From: Nitrospiraceae bacterium
GTDB taxonomy: Bacteria; Nitrospirota; Nitrospiria; Nitrospirales; UBA8639
NCBI GenBank assembly: GCA_020632595.1
Contig: JACKFF010000009.1
Coordinates: forward strand, 1 to 64,000
DNA length: 64,000 nt
Direction: 5' to 3'
Shown piece after piece: positions 38,328 through 48,032 of this stretch. The notes under the pieces are model-generated. The model searched no databases, was not told the DNA's origin, and saw only the letters and a list, made by a program, of their open reading frames with translations. The position numbers and the translations under genes were made by a program. Positions within the stretch are counted from its first letter, which is position 1. Each line of letters opens with the position of its first letter.

Positions 38328-38798
38328 ATGACTGAAACAAACACATTAATTCCGTTAAAGGTCCATGGAGTTTTGGTCGATCCGAATACCGACACGCAAA
38401 TCGTGGTCTTACGGGATGAAAAAAATTCAGAGGTTCTTCCCATATGGGTCGGAACCGCCGAGGGAACATCGATTCGGTTGGCCTTGGAGAACGTCATCCC
38501 GCCCCGCCCCATGAGCCATGACCTTATTTGCAGCTTTGCCTCGCACCTTGGATTTTCCCTTAACAAAGTCGTGATCACGGAAGTCAAAAATAATACGTAT
38601 TTTTCAACGCTGTTTCTGTCCAAAGATGACTTGGAGAAATCGATCGATTCAAGGCCAAGTGATGCGATTGCCCTAGCTCTCCGTTGTCAATGCCCCATCT
38701 ACGTAACCCCGGAGGTGCTGGAACGTCGCGGGGGGGAAGATTTGGATACCTGGCTTTCCAAGCTCGATCAAAAAGGATTAGAACAAACCGATATCTAG
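38328..38798 (+). CDS. bifunctional nuclease family protein (DUF151), copy 2
   Basis: About 156 residues, paralogous to the preceding protein with the same landmarks: VHGVLVDPNTDTQIVVLRDEKN, LPIWVGTAEGTSIRLALE, RPMSHDLICSF and SRPSDAIALALR. The start is ambiguous; ATG at 38328 (MTETNTL) and ATG at 38319 are possible, and neither has a strong ribosome-binding site. The two copies are clearly diverged, so the duplication is old. They probably form an operon. Confidence 0.85.
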   Translation: MTETNTLIPLKVHGVLVDPNTDTQIVVLRDEKNSEVLPIWVGTAEGTSIRLALENVIPPRPMSHDLICSFASHLGFSLNKVVITEVKNNTYFSTLFLSKDDLEKSIDSRPSDAIALALRCQCPIYVTPEVLERRGGEDLDTWLSKLDQKGLEQTDI

Positions 38799-38835
38799 AG
38801 ATGTAATCAAGTAGAGGAAAGGAACTCTGACACTC

Positions 38836-39264
38836 ATGCGATCTTATCAAGCTAAACCGCTGGAAGTTGAACGACAATGGTTCTTAGTCGATGCTAAAGG
38901 GAAAACCGTTGGACGCTTGGCCGCGAAGGTTGCTTCTATCCTTCGTGGAAAGCATAAGCCGACGTTCACCCCGAATGTCGATACAGGCGATCATGTCGTC
39001 ATCATAAATTCCAGTGCAATTCAATTCACCAGTAATAAATTTCGTACAAAGATCTATCATCATCACACCGGTTACCCTGGGGGAATCAAAGCCATTACCG
39101 CTGAGCATCTTCATGCAAAGAAACCAACCGAAGTCCTTACCAAAGCCATTCGTGGGATGCTTCCAAAATGTACCTTAGGTAAACAAATGGCCAAAAAGCT
39201 CAAAATTTATCCTGGTGCCGAGCATCTGCATCAAGCGCAAAGCCCAACGCCTCTAAACCTCTAA
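38836..39264 (+). CDS. rplM: ribosomal protein uL13
   Basis: 142-residue large-subunit ribosomal protein L13. Typical sequences are [48 protein letters not shown] and [41 protein letters not shown] lies upstream of the ATG. It is followed by rpsI in the near-universal order. Confidence 0.97.
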   Translation: MRSYQAKPLEVERQWFLVDAKGKTVGRLAAKVASILRGKHKPTFTPNVDTGDHVVIINSSAIQFTSNKFRTKIYHHHTGYPGGIKAITAEHLHAKKPTEVLTKAIRGMLPKCTLGKQMAKKLKIYPGAEHLHQAQSPTPLNL

Positions 39265-39309
39265 ATTCATCAGTTACTGTTCCAACGAAAAAAGGAGACC
39301 TATTCTCAC

Positions 39310-39702
39310 ATGGTCGATACCATTCAATACGCAACCGGAAAAAGGAAAAACGCGATTGCCCGAGCTTGGGTAGAACCAGGGCAAGGTGACATTCTCATCA
39401 ACGCACGATCAGTCGATTCATATTTCCCTCGACTGACGCATCAAATCCAAATACAAACGCCATTCGAGGTCACTAAAACAGGCGGGCAATTTAATGTCAA
39501 AGCCACATTGACAGGGGGAGGCGTTTCAGGTCAGGCGGGAGCCCTTCGCCATGCGATTGCCAAGGCCTTGGCCTTATATAATCCGTCGCTGCGGGATCCC
39601 CTGAAAAAAAACGGATTGCTTACCAGAGATAGCAGGGTGAAAGAACGGAAAAAATACGGGCAAAAAGGCGCCAGAGCCAGGTTCCAATATTCCAAACGAT
39701 AA
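39310..39702 (+). CDS. rpsI: ribosomal protein uS9
   Basis: 130-residue small-subunit ribosomal protein S9. Diagnostic sequences are YATGKRKNAIARAWVEPG, TGGGVSGQAGALRHAIAKAL and the basic C terminus KKYGQKGARARFQYSKR, which reaches the decoding centre. AAGGAGACC precedes the start. It ends the rplM-rpsI pair and is followed by a strong terminator. Confidence 0.97.
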   Translation: MVDTIQYATGKRKNAIARAWVEPGQGDILINARSVDSYFPRLTHQIQIQTPFEVTKTGGQFNVKATLTGGGVSGQAGALRHAIAKALALYNPSLRDPLKKNGLLTRDSRVKERKKYGQKGARARFQYSKR

Positions 39703-39733
39703 TTGGCCGGTTCACCATTCACGCAGAATTATG

Positions 39734-39761
39734 GGGGAGGCCTTCCGGCCTCCCCTTTTTT
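39734..39761 (+). terminator. rho-independent terminator after rpsI
   Basis: Perfect 9-bp GC-rich stem (GGGGAGGCC / GGCCTCCCC) with a TTCC loop, directly followed by six T residues. A textbook intrinsic terminator about 30 bases after rpsI. Confidence 0.92.
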
Positions 39762-39894
39762 AATCCAACTTCTGTATGATGCCGTTGCCATTCCAATCTA
39801 ACTGTTCACCAACTATCGGTTGGCCCAAAGGAAATTCATTTCACAATAGGTATCCTGCTCAACCTTTCTCCCCCTCAATCAACTTTCTTGAAAA

Positions 39895-40977
39895 ATGCCC
39901 ATGGATGGAAAAATTCGTGTCGCGGTAATTGGAGCCAGCGGCTATACAGGTGGAGAATTACTTCGATTACTCACTCTCCACCCTCAGGTCATACTGACCC
40001 GTGTGGTAGCGTCTGAAAAATCTGAAGGCCTCACTGTCGCTTCGTTACTTCCTCATCTTACGAAGATTTATGACTGTTCATTGTCTTCATTGAATGTCGA
40101 CTCGATCGCCAAGGAAGTTGATGTGGTTTTTCTCGCGCTTCCTCATACGCAATCCCTGCAACCAGTAGCCGATTTTCTCTCACAGGGAAAACATGTCATT
40201 GACTTGAGTGCCGATTATCGTCTTCAAGATCCGATGGTATATGAGCAATGGTATCAAACACCCCATACCTTCCCTAGCCTGCTCAAACATGCGGTGTATG
40301 GACTCCCAGAACTCAATCGCGCGGCTATCGCCAAGACCAATCTTGTCGCCGTTGCCGGATGTTATCCCACCGTCGCTATTTTGCAACTTGCGCCCTTTGT
40401 GGCCCAAGACCTCATTGAGCATACCTCAATTATCATTGACGCAAAGTCCGGCATTTCAGGAGCCGGTCGCACACCTGCACTGGGAACCCACTTTCCTGAA
40501 TCTCATGAAGCCATTCATGCCTATAAGATCGGCAAACATCGCCATGTGCCGGAAATCGAACAGGAGTTAACACGACTGATTCCTGCTCCATCTTCAAAAA
40601 CAGCGTTATCCGGTCCATCCATAATTTTCACGCCTCACTTAATACCGATTAACCGAGGCATTCTTAGCACGGCCTATGCCAAATTGAAACCTGGTATTGA
40701 GCAAACCCATCTGGATGCAGCTTATGACAGTCGGTACCGAGATGAATATTTCATTCGACTCTTTCCCAGTTCCGAGGCGGTAAATCCGAAAAATCTGCGA
40801 GGATCAAATTTTTGTGATCTCAGTTGCACCTATGATCCTCGAACGGGGTATCTCATCACCACAGGTTCACTGGACAATCTCGTAAAAGGCGCAGCCGGGC
40901 AAGCGATTCAATGTATGAATCTTATGCTAGGACTTCCCGAAACACTCGGATTGGCCGCGCCAGGCCTCTTTCCCTAA
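39895..40977 (+). CDS. argC: N-acetyl-gamma-glutamyl-phosphate reductase
   Basis: Third enzyme of arginine biosynthesis, NADPH-dependent reduction of N-acetylglutamyl phosphate. The nucleotide-binding start is VIGASGYTGGELLRLL at residue ~10, the catalytic cysteine sits in AVAGCYPT near 160, and KSGISGAGRTP follows. At 360 residues it is slightly longer than average at the N terminus. The start could be the first ATG (39895) or the one two codons later. argJ follows after 43 bases. Confidence 0.95.
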   Translation: MPMDGKIRVAVIGASGYTGGELLRLLTLHPQVILTRVVASEKSEGLTVASLLPHLTKIYDCSLSSLNVDSIAKEVDVVFLALPHTQSLQPVADFLSQGKHVIDLSADYRLQDPMVYEQWYQTPHTFPSLLKHAVYGLPELNRAAIAKTNLVAVAGCYPTVAILQLAPFVAQDLIEHTSIIIDAKSGISGAGRTPALGTHFPESHEAIHAYKIGKHRHVPEIEQELTRLIPAPSSKTALSGPSIIFTPHLIPINRGILSTAYAKLKPGIEQTHLDAAYDSRYRDEYFIRLFPSSEAVNPKNLRGSNFCDLSCTYDPRTGYLITTGSLDNLVKGAAGQAIQCMNLMLGLPETLGLAAPGLFP

Positions 40978-41020
40978 AACATTGTTAACCGGTTTCTCCT
41001 GACGAGAAGAGGATGCTCTC

Positions 41021-42229
41021 ATGTCTAAACGCATAAAAGGCGGGATCACTGCCCCCAAAGGGTTCCTAGCCGCAGGCATTCATTCTGGAATCAAAAAGAA
41101 CAAGCAGCTTGATATGACCTTGATCGTGTCAGAGAAGCCCGGACCTATTGCCGGGGTGTTCACTGCCAACAAGCTTCCGGCTGCTCCCGTGATTCTCGAC
41201 CGGCTTAATCTTAAAAGAGGCACGGGTCAAGCATTCATTGTTAATAGTGGCAACGCTAACGCATTTACCGGATCGGAAGGATTGGCCCATGCCAGGGAAA
41301 TGGGCCGGAGAGTTGCCGACGCACTCACAATTCCCCTTCACCATGTGTTTGTCGGATCCACTGGTGTAATTGGGGTTCCCTTACCGATGCCGGCAATACG
41401 AAACGGGATCCCCATTTTGATCTCACGTCTACGTAAGACCGGTCACCAGGAAGCTGCCAAGGCGATCATGACAACAGACACTTTTCCCAAGGAAATCGCG
41501 GTTCAAGACCGAATTGGCGGAAAAATAGTGACAATAGGGGGAATTGCCAAAGGTTCAGGAATGATCCACCCGGACATGGCGACCATGTTAGCCTATGTCA
41601 CCACAGATGCAACCATTGACAAAAAAACGCTACAAACGACCTTTCGCGCTGTCACCAACCAAACATTTAACTGTATTTCTGTTGATGGGGAAACCAGCAC
41701 CAATGACACGGCCTTATGTCTGGCCAACGGGGAAGCCGGAAACTTACCCATCAAAACCGGAACGACGGCGCATGGCAAATTTGAAGCCCTCTTATTTCAA
41801 GTCTGTCACCATCTGGCCCTGGAAATTGTTCGGGATGGCGAAGGTGCCACCAAAATCATTGAATTCCAGATCACGCATGCCTCCAGTGACAGGGCCGCCA
41901 AACAATGTGCCAATACCCTGGCCACCTCTCCTTTAGTCAAAACCGCTATATTTGGGACGGATCCCAATTGGGGGAGAATTGTGGCCGCATTAGGACGGGC
42001 CGGTGTCCCTGTTAAAGCGGAGAACCTTCTCATTGGATTCAATGAGATTCCCATCGTCAAAAACGGGAAAGGGCTGGGGCCTCAGGTCGAGCGCCGAATT
42101 AAACAGGAAATGAAGAAGCCCTTTCTGAAGATCCTTATTTCACTCGGAATGGGCAAAGGATCTTCCAAGATCTGGACAACGGACCTGACCTACGATTACG
42201 TAAAAATTAACGCATCTTATCGATCCTAA
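41021..42229 (+). CDS. argJ: bifunctional glutamate N-acetyltransferase/ornithine acetyltransferase
   Basis: Recycles the acetyl group between N-acetylornithine and glutamate in arginine synthesis. The self-cleavage site with nucleophilic threonine is visible in GMIHPDMATMLAYVTTDA near residue 190. Other signatures are VNSGNANAFTGSEGLAHA, NCISVDGETSTNDTALCLANG and FGTDPNWGRIVAALGRAG. At 402 residues it is full length. It begins 43 bases after argC on the same strand. Confidence 0.96.
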   Translation: MSKRIKGGITAPKGFLAAGIHSGIKKNKQLDMTLIVSEKPGPIAGVFTANKLPAAPVILDRLNLKRGTGQAFIVNSGNANAFTGSEGLAHAREMGRRVADALTIPLHHVFVGSTGVIGVPLPMPAIRNGIPILISRLRKTGHQEAAKAIMTTDTFPKEIAVQDRIGGKIVTIGGIAKGSGMIHPDMATMLAYVTTDATIDKKTLQTTFRAVTNQTFNCISVDGETSTNDTALCLANGEAGNLPIKTGTTAHGKFEALLFQVCHHLALEIVRDGEGATKIIEFQITHASSDRAAKQCANTLATSPLVKTAIFGTDPNWGRIVAALGRAGVPVKAENLLIGFNEIPIVKNGKGLGPQVERRIKQEMKKPFLKILISLGMGKGSSKIWTTDLTYDYVKINASYRS

Positions 42230-42286
42230 CTCTTTTTCTCTGTTCAATTTGGAAATTGGGAATTGTCTATTATCGAAGAGGGATAG

Positions 42287-43672
42287 TTATTTTTTTATAT
42301 GGTGGCGGGAGATTAAATCATGCAGGGTCGGGCGGCTCACTCCAAGGATGGTCGCAGCCTTGGTAATATTTCCACCTGTCTTGGCTAGAGTTTGCTCAAT
42401 CACTCGCCTTTCGACCGTATCTCTGGCTACCTTCAACGTAAGCCCATCTTGACTCTCATCGGGAGGGGATAAATCTAAATCTTCCGGAGCAATTCTTGGA
42501 TTGTCGGTTAGCGTCACGGCGCGACGAATCCTGTTTTCTAATTCCCGAATGTTCCCGGGCCAATGATATTGCTCGAGTGACATCAAAGCTTCCCTGGTAA
42601 AGCCGGAAATCTTCTTTTTCGCTTCTTCTGAGTAACGTTGAAGCAGCGATTTGCCCAACATCACAATATCGCCACCCCGCTCCCGTAAGGGGGGAGCCGT
42701 AATGGTCACGGTATTCAATCGATAATATAGATCTTCCCGGAAGCGGCCATCTTTCATTGCCAGTTGAAGATCCATATTGGTGGCTGCCAGGACCCTTGTG
42801 TCTACTGGAATTTCGACGCGTCCGCCGACCCGCTCGATACTTCGTTCTTGTAAAACCCGAAGCAACTTGACTTGTAATGCAGGAGAAATCTCACCAATCT
42901 CATCTAGAAAAAGCGTCCCGCCCTGGGCCGACTCAATTCGACCTGGACGCTGGAGATGGGCTCCGGTAAACGCACCTTTCTCATGTCCAAACAGCTCGCT
43001 TTCTAGCAACGTTTCGGGAATAGCCCCACAATTAATCGCGATAAAGGGGCCATCCTTTCTGTGACTTTGCTGATGAATCGCCCGAGCCACTAACTCCTTT
43101 CCTGTCCCACTTTCTCCAACAATTAAAATAGAAATATCCGAACCGGCCACTCTCCGGATGGTATCGAATACTTTAACCATGACCGGGCTGCTCCCGATAA
43201 TTTGAGGAAACCCCCGTTTCGCCTCACGCTCCAGAAGTTTTTGGTTTTCTTTTTCGAGGCCGGCCAAATATCCGGCCCGCTGCAGAACAACTTTTAACAC
43301 ATCCAAGTCTACAGGCTTTTCCATAAAATCATATGCACCCAATTGAATAGCCTTGAGCGCATTCGCTCGATCCTGATTCCCCGTGATGACGACCACCTTC
43401 ACCAAAGGATTCACCGAAAGCAATTGTTCCAAGGCAGACAGTCCCTCCGTCACCCCACCGGCATCAGGTGGCAAACCTAAATCTAAGGTGACCAGTGAGA
43501 TCTTCTCTCGTTGAAGAATATCGACAGCTGCCGCACGGTGATCTGCCTCATAGATCATATAGGAGGATTGTAATCCCCACTTCATCTGTTCAAGAATTTC
43601 TTGCCGGTCATCAACCAGAAGGAGTGAAGGACGATGTGAATGTTCAGCAGGCGGATTAGACTTCATGATCAC
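42287..43672 (-). CDS. prsR: sigma-54 response regulator PrsR (exosortase/PEP-CTERM-type)
   Basis: 461-residue response regulator: receiver domain (phospho-acceptor in LVTLDLGLPP near 58), AAA+ sigma-54 activator (Walker A VGESGTGKELVAR near 178, GAFTGA loop, LFLDEIGEISP) and a C-terminal Fis-type helix-turn-helix (ITKAATILGVSRPTLHDLI). This matches PrsR, the activator of exosortase-associated surface and exopolysaccharide genes with sigma-54 promoters. The start may be GTG at 43672 overlapping the prsK stop, or ATG at 43666. It is convergent with argJ. Confidence 0.85.
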   Translation of the reverse strand: MIMKSNPPAEHSHRPSLLLVDDRQEILEQMKWGLQSSYMIYEADHRAAAVDILQREKISLVTLDLGLPPDAGGVTEGLSALEQLLSVNPLVKVVVITGNQDRANALKAIQLGAYDFMEKPVDLDVLKVVLQRAGYLAGLEKENQKLLEREAKRGFPQIIGSSPVMVKVFDTIRRVAGSDISILIVGESGTGKELVARAIHQQSHRKDGPFIAINCGAIPETLLESELFGHEKGAFTGAHLQRPGRIESAQGGTLFLDEIGEISPALQVKLLRVLQERSIERVGGRVEIPVDTRVLAATNMDLQLAMKDGRFREDLYYRLNTVTITAPPLRERGGDIVMLGKSLLQRYSEEAKKKISGFTREALMSLEQYHWPGNIRELENRIRRAVTLTDNPRIAPEDLDLSPPDESQDGLTLKVARDTVERRVIEQTLAKTGGNITKAATILGVSRPTLHDLISRHHIKK

Positions 43673-45858
43673 TTGTTTCTTCTGGAGTCATATTCTACTC
43701 CGACTGGAGACACACCAAAGACACTAGTACTTGCGTTATCGGCACTTTCTACGGGAAATGTAATTATCACCGTTGTGCCTCGCCCTTCCTGGCTCTCAAT
43801 GTGAATGACCCCATGATGGTCCTCCACAATTCGCTTACATTGAAAGAGTCCGACACCCAATCCATTCTTCTTGGAGCTTTTGAATGGCTGAAAAATATTT
43901 TCAAGCTGGGCCGCAGACATACCACCCCCTGTATCGACCAATTCAACGATCACCTGCTTGCCATCATAGGCGGTGGATATATCTATCGTGCCTTGCCCCT
44001 GGATCGCCTGGCGGGCATTAAGAATGAGATTTAACAGAACCTGTTTGATGGCCTCCCTTTTGAGCTGAAGGACCGGGACCTCTAGCCCCGGGGAAAAAGT
44101 TGGTCGGCATTCAGGGCCGTTGACGGCCGCCAGAATGTCCTTGATCAACAAATTCACATCCACGGGCTCTGTCGGGACTTCTCCACTCAAATTTGATTCA
44201 TTCGCCTGACGAGATAATTCTCCCATTAAATCGATAATTCGCTGAGACGTATTTTTAACGGTCTGCATGGCCGATGCCTGAAATTCAATATTACTCCCGT
44301 ATTGTGCAGCATTCTGAGCCACCATAGATAAACTCGACGCCAAATTCTTTAAATCATGTAAATAAAAAGCCGAGAACCGATGCACGGCTTCCCATTTGGC
44401 GGATGAACTACGCTCTTCAACTAACTCAAATTGAATGAGCAGCATGGTCACATGATGCGCAATGGCTCGGAGTAAATCCAAATCATCTTGATCGTAATGG
44501 TCATGCACCGATTCCTGACTCAAGGTACAAAACCCAAGCAGTCTGCCTTGATCCGTTACCAAAGGCACACACACATGGGCGTGAGTAATATCAAGAAATT
44601 CCCTCCAATCCTCAGCCGTCCGCTGCCCCCCTTTCACCAACACGGGTTCTTGGTTTTTTTTCAATTGCTGAATAAGAGGGTGTGTTGCAGGAATAGGAAT
44701 CGGCTCTGACACATTCGATGACCGATCATTCTCCGTCAATTTCCTTCGACGCCGTTCCTTTCGTATTTGATGATACCGTCCATCAACATCGAAAAGTTTC
44801 CAAATTGTGACCCGAGACGTTCCAAATGTTCGACCGAGCCACTCAAGGTATCGGTTTAAAAGCTCAGAGACATCCTGACAGGCCGAAAACGTTTCAGTCA
44901 CCTCTAACCATTTCTCTCGATAATCATATTTCGCCTTAAAAAAATGACGAGAAACGACTTGCAGAAATTCGACTCGAACACGCCTGGAAAGCATGGCAAC
45001 CACCAAACCCATAACGGCAAGAAACATGAGAACCATTCCCAGTGATTCCTTGACCTCCCAATCGGTTTGTTGCACCACTACGGTCACCATAGCGACAAGA
45101 ACGAAATACCCACTAACACACACGACGACCAGGGAGGCGTATAGAGCCTGGTGACTGACCTGAATCTTCTGGACCACCTGCGGTCCTCGCCATCGCCTCA
45201 ATCCCAGTGCCATGATAACCAGGGAACTGAACGATGCGAGTCCCCCCGCCCACACATCTTCCGGTCGCCACACCGACACCACGATCAAATGAAAGGCCTG
45301 CACGATTGATATGCAGGCCAGACCACCCAATCCAATCAGCACGTATTTCAATCGATATCGCAGAGGATCGGGAAAAGACTGAAGGATTCGTTCCAGCTGA
45401 AATATTCCCACAAAGGAGGCCAATACGATAAACCCCCAAATCATCAATCCCTCTGGTTGTCTGAATACAATTTCCCCCTCAGGATTGACCTGCATGAATC
45501 CATCTGGAGTACCCAGGATCACCATTGCTAAGAGAGCAGCTCCACACCCGATGATCTTCCACCACCCTCTGCCCAATGCCACAGAATTCGCAGAAAATTC
45601 ATGTAACAATGAAAAACCGACCAGGCCGATCATGACCGGCAGCATGACCTCACCAATGAGAATAAGTTTTTTGGAGATAATGAGATGGGCTGGAAACACT
45701 TCTTGTATCCCATTCAGCCCATGGATCCAAATCATAACCGCCATCAGCAAAAATAAAGGGAAAAAATGTGCCCCATCTTTTCTCTTCACAAATATGATCG
45801 TCGCCAAAAATAGGGAAACTCCTGCCGTGAGAATAAATGGAATAGCCCACACACTCAT
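43669..45858 (-). CDS. prsK: membrane sensor histidine kinase PrsK
   Basis: 729-residue histidine kinase of the PEP-CTERM/XrtA-associated PrsK type. The first ~300 residues contain eight or nine hydrophobic segments forming a membrane sensor. A GAF-like domain follows (VCVPLVTDQGRLLGFCTLS near 430). The kinase core has an atypical dimerisation helix with the histidine in FYLHDLKNLASSL, then ATPase boxes LILNARQAI, VDTGGGM and GLGVGLFQCKRIVE. Its stop overlaps the prsR start, so the pair is coupled. The signal sensed is unknown. Confidence 0.85.
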   Translation of the reverse strand: MSVWAIPFILTAGVSLFLATIIFVKRKDGAHFFPLFLLMAVMIWIHGLNGIQEVFPAHLIISKKLILIGEVMLPVMIGLVGFSLLHEFSANSVALGRGWWKIIGCGAALLAMVILGTPDGFMQVNPEGEIVFRQPEGLMIWGFIVLASFVGIFQLERILQSFPDPLRYRLKYVLIGLGGLACISIVQAFHLIVVSVWRPEDVWAGGLASFSSLVIMALGLRRWRGPQVVQKIQVSHQALYASLVVVCVSGYFVLVAMVTVVVQQTDWEVKESLGMVLMFLAVMGLVVAMLSRRVRVEFLQVVSRHFFKAKYDYREKWLEVTETFSACQDVSELLNRYLEWLGRTFGTSRVTIWKLFDVDGRYHQIRKERRRRKLTENDRSSNVSEPIPIPATHPLIQQLKKNQEPVLVKGGQRTAEDWREFLDITHAHVCVPLVTDQGRLLGFCTLSQESVHDHYDQDDLDLLRAIAHHVTMLLIQFELVEERSSSAKWEAVHRFSAFYLHDLKNLASSLSMVAQNAAQYGSNIEFQASAMQTVKNTSQRIIDLMGELSRQANESNLSGEVPTEPVDVNLLIKDILAAVNGPECRPTFSPGLEVPVLQLKREAIKQVLLNLILNARQAIQGQGTIDISTAYDGKQVIVELVDTGGGMSAAQLENIFQPFKSSKKNGLGVGLFQCKRIVEDHHGVIHIESQEGRGTTVIITFPVESADNASTSVFGVSPVGVEYDSRRNK

Positions 45859-46621
45859 ACTGACCCTTCATACCTATTGAGAGTTAGAGACAGACACATG
45901 TTCATTTCTCGCTGCTACCAAAGGACACAGCCTTTTCGTTGTTCTGATTGATGGCCCCATGCTGGGTAACACATGTTTTACGCACTCGGGCGCACCTGAT
46001 TGCATGGAAGTGGCAACCGACTACCCACGCTGGCCATCGAACCCTTTGGGTATTACGGTAAATTATCCCTTCTGGCCAAGCTCATGAGGATTCATTCACC
46101 AAGCTACTAAAGGTTGGGTAAATAGATGAAGGAATTTCTCCCAACAGGTTTCTTTGACACATCTATCACGGAAAGAGAGCCCAGGATGAAGCACCACCCT
46201 AGCCTGCCTCACAGGACAATAATCAGAAGGAAGCTGTAGTAGTTTTTTCGGAAGATGAGGAGGGGGACTGTAGGGTTCGGCCTTTCAAATCGACCTTGCC
46301 TCTCGCCTGGCAACGAAAGCTAGGGTTCGGTTCTGGTGAATAGGAGTGTTTTTAGGTTCTCCATCAAAAAAGCCTGAGCCATTCCGTTTGAGCCAATAAA
46401 TTTCGTCAGCCGATAATGGGAACGTGATGCTGTCCGACGGAGCGACGTGTCTGAACTGCCGGGATGAAACTATCAGGGAAACATGGACCTTCAGCCCATT
46501 TCTGCAGGGAATCTCAAAGTATGAACGAGCAGACGACTATTTGTCGTTTTTTAAGTAGAGCGAATCGAGCACCTTCCAGACCCTATGGTGGGATAGAACC
46601 ATCTTGACTGCTGTACCCAAA
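45859..46621. other. intergenic, no gene recognised
   Basis: A 763-base gap upstream of prsK and downstream of the GlrR-like gene. Open frames here are short and atypical. I looked for a sigma-54 -24/-12 motif and saw no convincing match. Confidence 0.45.
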
Positions 46622-48022
46622 TTATTGAAGTCCTGGTTGGCCGGTCGAATGAGACGCATCATCCTGTCTATCAGAGGGATGCAATCCATATTTTTTGAGC
46701 AGTTTATAAAAATCTGCCCGATAGCGCCCGGCAATTTGTGCCGCCTTTGAAATGTTTCCTTGGGTGGCTTTGAGCAGGTCTTGGAGGTACTCCTTCTCAA
46801 ATGCCTCCTTCGCATCAGTTAATGGCTGAAGGCCACCTGGCTTGCTTTGTTCCTGAGGAGAAAGTGCAAGAAATTCTGCCGTAATGATATCTTGAGGAGA
46901 CATGACGACCGCGCGTTCAATCATATTCTCAAGCTCTCGAACATTCCCGGGCCAAGGATACGTAATTAAGGCCTGCATGGCTTCCGGGGAAAATCCTTTG
47001 ACGATTTTTCCGTGATGCTCTATGCTCCGTTTAAGAAAAAACTGGGCGAGGGAAGGAATATCCTCCCGTCGTTGCCGTAGCGGAGGAATCCACAAGGGAA
47101 CGACGTGAATCCGATAATACAAATCTTCTCGAAATCGTCCTTCCCGGACGGCTAACTCCAAATCCTTATTGGTTGCGGCCAGAATTCTCACATCCACCTT
47201 CACGGGCACTTGCCCTCCGACGGGCACCACCTCTCGATTTTGAATGGCCCGCAAGAGTTTTCCCTGTAATGACAAAGGCATTTCACCAATTTCATCTAAA
47301 AATAACGTTCCCTTGTCAGCACTTTGGATTAATCCCCGTTTATTCTGATGGGCCCCGGTAAAGGAACCCTTCATATGCCCGAATAACTCACTTTCGAACA
47401 ACGTTTCTGGAATAGCTGCACAATTGACAGCCATAAACGGTTTCGAAGCTCGAGGGCTATTACAATGCAGCACGCGTGCAATAACTTCTTTCCCTGTTCC
47501 GGTTTCTCCGGAAATACAGACGGTGGTATCGGTCTTCGCCACTTGAGCCACCTGCTTCAACACCGTATGCATTTCCGCACTCCGGGCCACGACGTTTTCA
47601 AGCCCATATAATTCGTTCACCAGCAGTTGTAGGCGATGAATCTCCTGACTCATTCGTTTGGTAGTGAGGGCTTTATCAATACTCTCCAGTAATTCTTTGT
47701 CATCAAACGGTTTGGTTAAATACCCATACGCACCCTTTTTCATGGCTTCCACCGCATTAGGAATACAGCCATGCGCCGTTAAAATCAGGATTGGAAGATT
47801 CGTTTGATGCTGGTGCAATTCCTCCATCAGATCCAAGCCATCAGCATCCGGCAATCGAAGATCCAAAATGGCAAAATCATAGGGATCTTCCTGGACCCGA
47901 CTCAACGCATCCCCTCCGGAACCACACGCCGTCACCACAAACCCCATGGAATGCAGGCGCATTTTCAGGAGGGTCAGTAAACTTGGATCGTCATCAACAA
48001 CAAGAATTCGTTCATCAGCCAT
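46622..48022 (-). CDS. GlrR/QseF-like sigma-54 response regulator
   Basis: 466 residues from the ATG at 48022 (MADERILVVDDD), chosen because AGAGG lies upstream; the frame is open 11 codons further. It has a receiver domain (FAILDLRLPDADGLDL), AAA+ activator domain (GETGTGKEVIARV near 171, LFLDEIGEMPLSLQGKLL) and a C-terminal Fis-type helix-turn-helix (NISKAAQIAGRYRADFYKLLKKYG). The sigma-54 contact loop reads GSFTGA rather than the usual GAFTGA. It is the last gene of a three-gene operon whose layout (kinase, coiled-coil protein, regulator) mirrors enterobacterial glrK-qseG-glrR. Confidence 0.85.
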   Translation of the reverse strand: MADERILVVDDDPSLLTLLKMRLHSMGFVVTACGSGGDALSRVQEDPYDFAILDLRLPDADGLDLMEELHQHQTNLPILILTAHGCIPNAVEAMKKGAYGYLTKPFDDKELLESIDKALTTKRMSQEIHRLQLLVNELYGLENVVARSAEMHTVLKQVAQVAKTDTTVCISGETGTGKEVIARVLHCNSPRASKPFMAVNCAAIPETLFESELFGHMKGSFTGAHQNKRGLIQSADKGTLFLDEIGEMPLSLQGKLLRAIQNREVVPVGGQVPVKVDVRILAATNKDLELAVREGRFREDLYYRIHVVPLWIPPLRQRREDIPSLAQFFLKRSIEHHGKIVKGFSPEAMQALITYPWPGNVRELENMIERAVVMSPQDIITAEFLALSPQEQSKPGGLQPLTDAKEAFEKEYLQDLLKATQGNISKAAQIAGRYRADFYKLLKKYGLHPSDRQDDASHSTGQPGLQ

Positions 48023-48032
48023 CGCAATACCT

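Noticed and set aside
45859..46621. Search for a sigma-54 -24/-12 promoter linked to PrsR
   Set aside because: No stretch with the GG-N10-GC spacing and flanks looked convincing here, upstream of 51175 or upstream of 55074.
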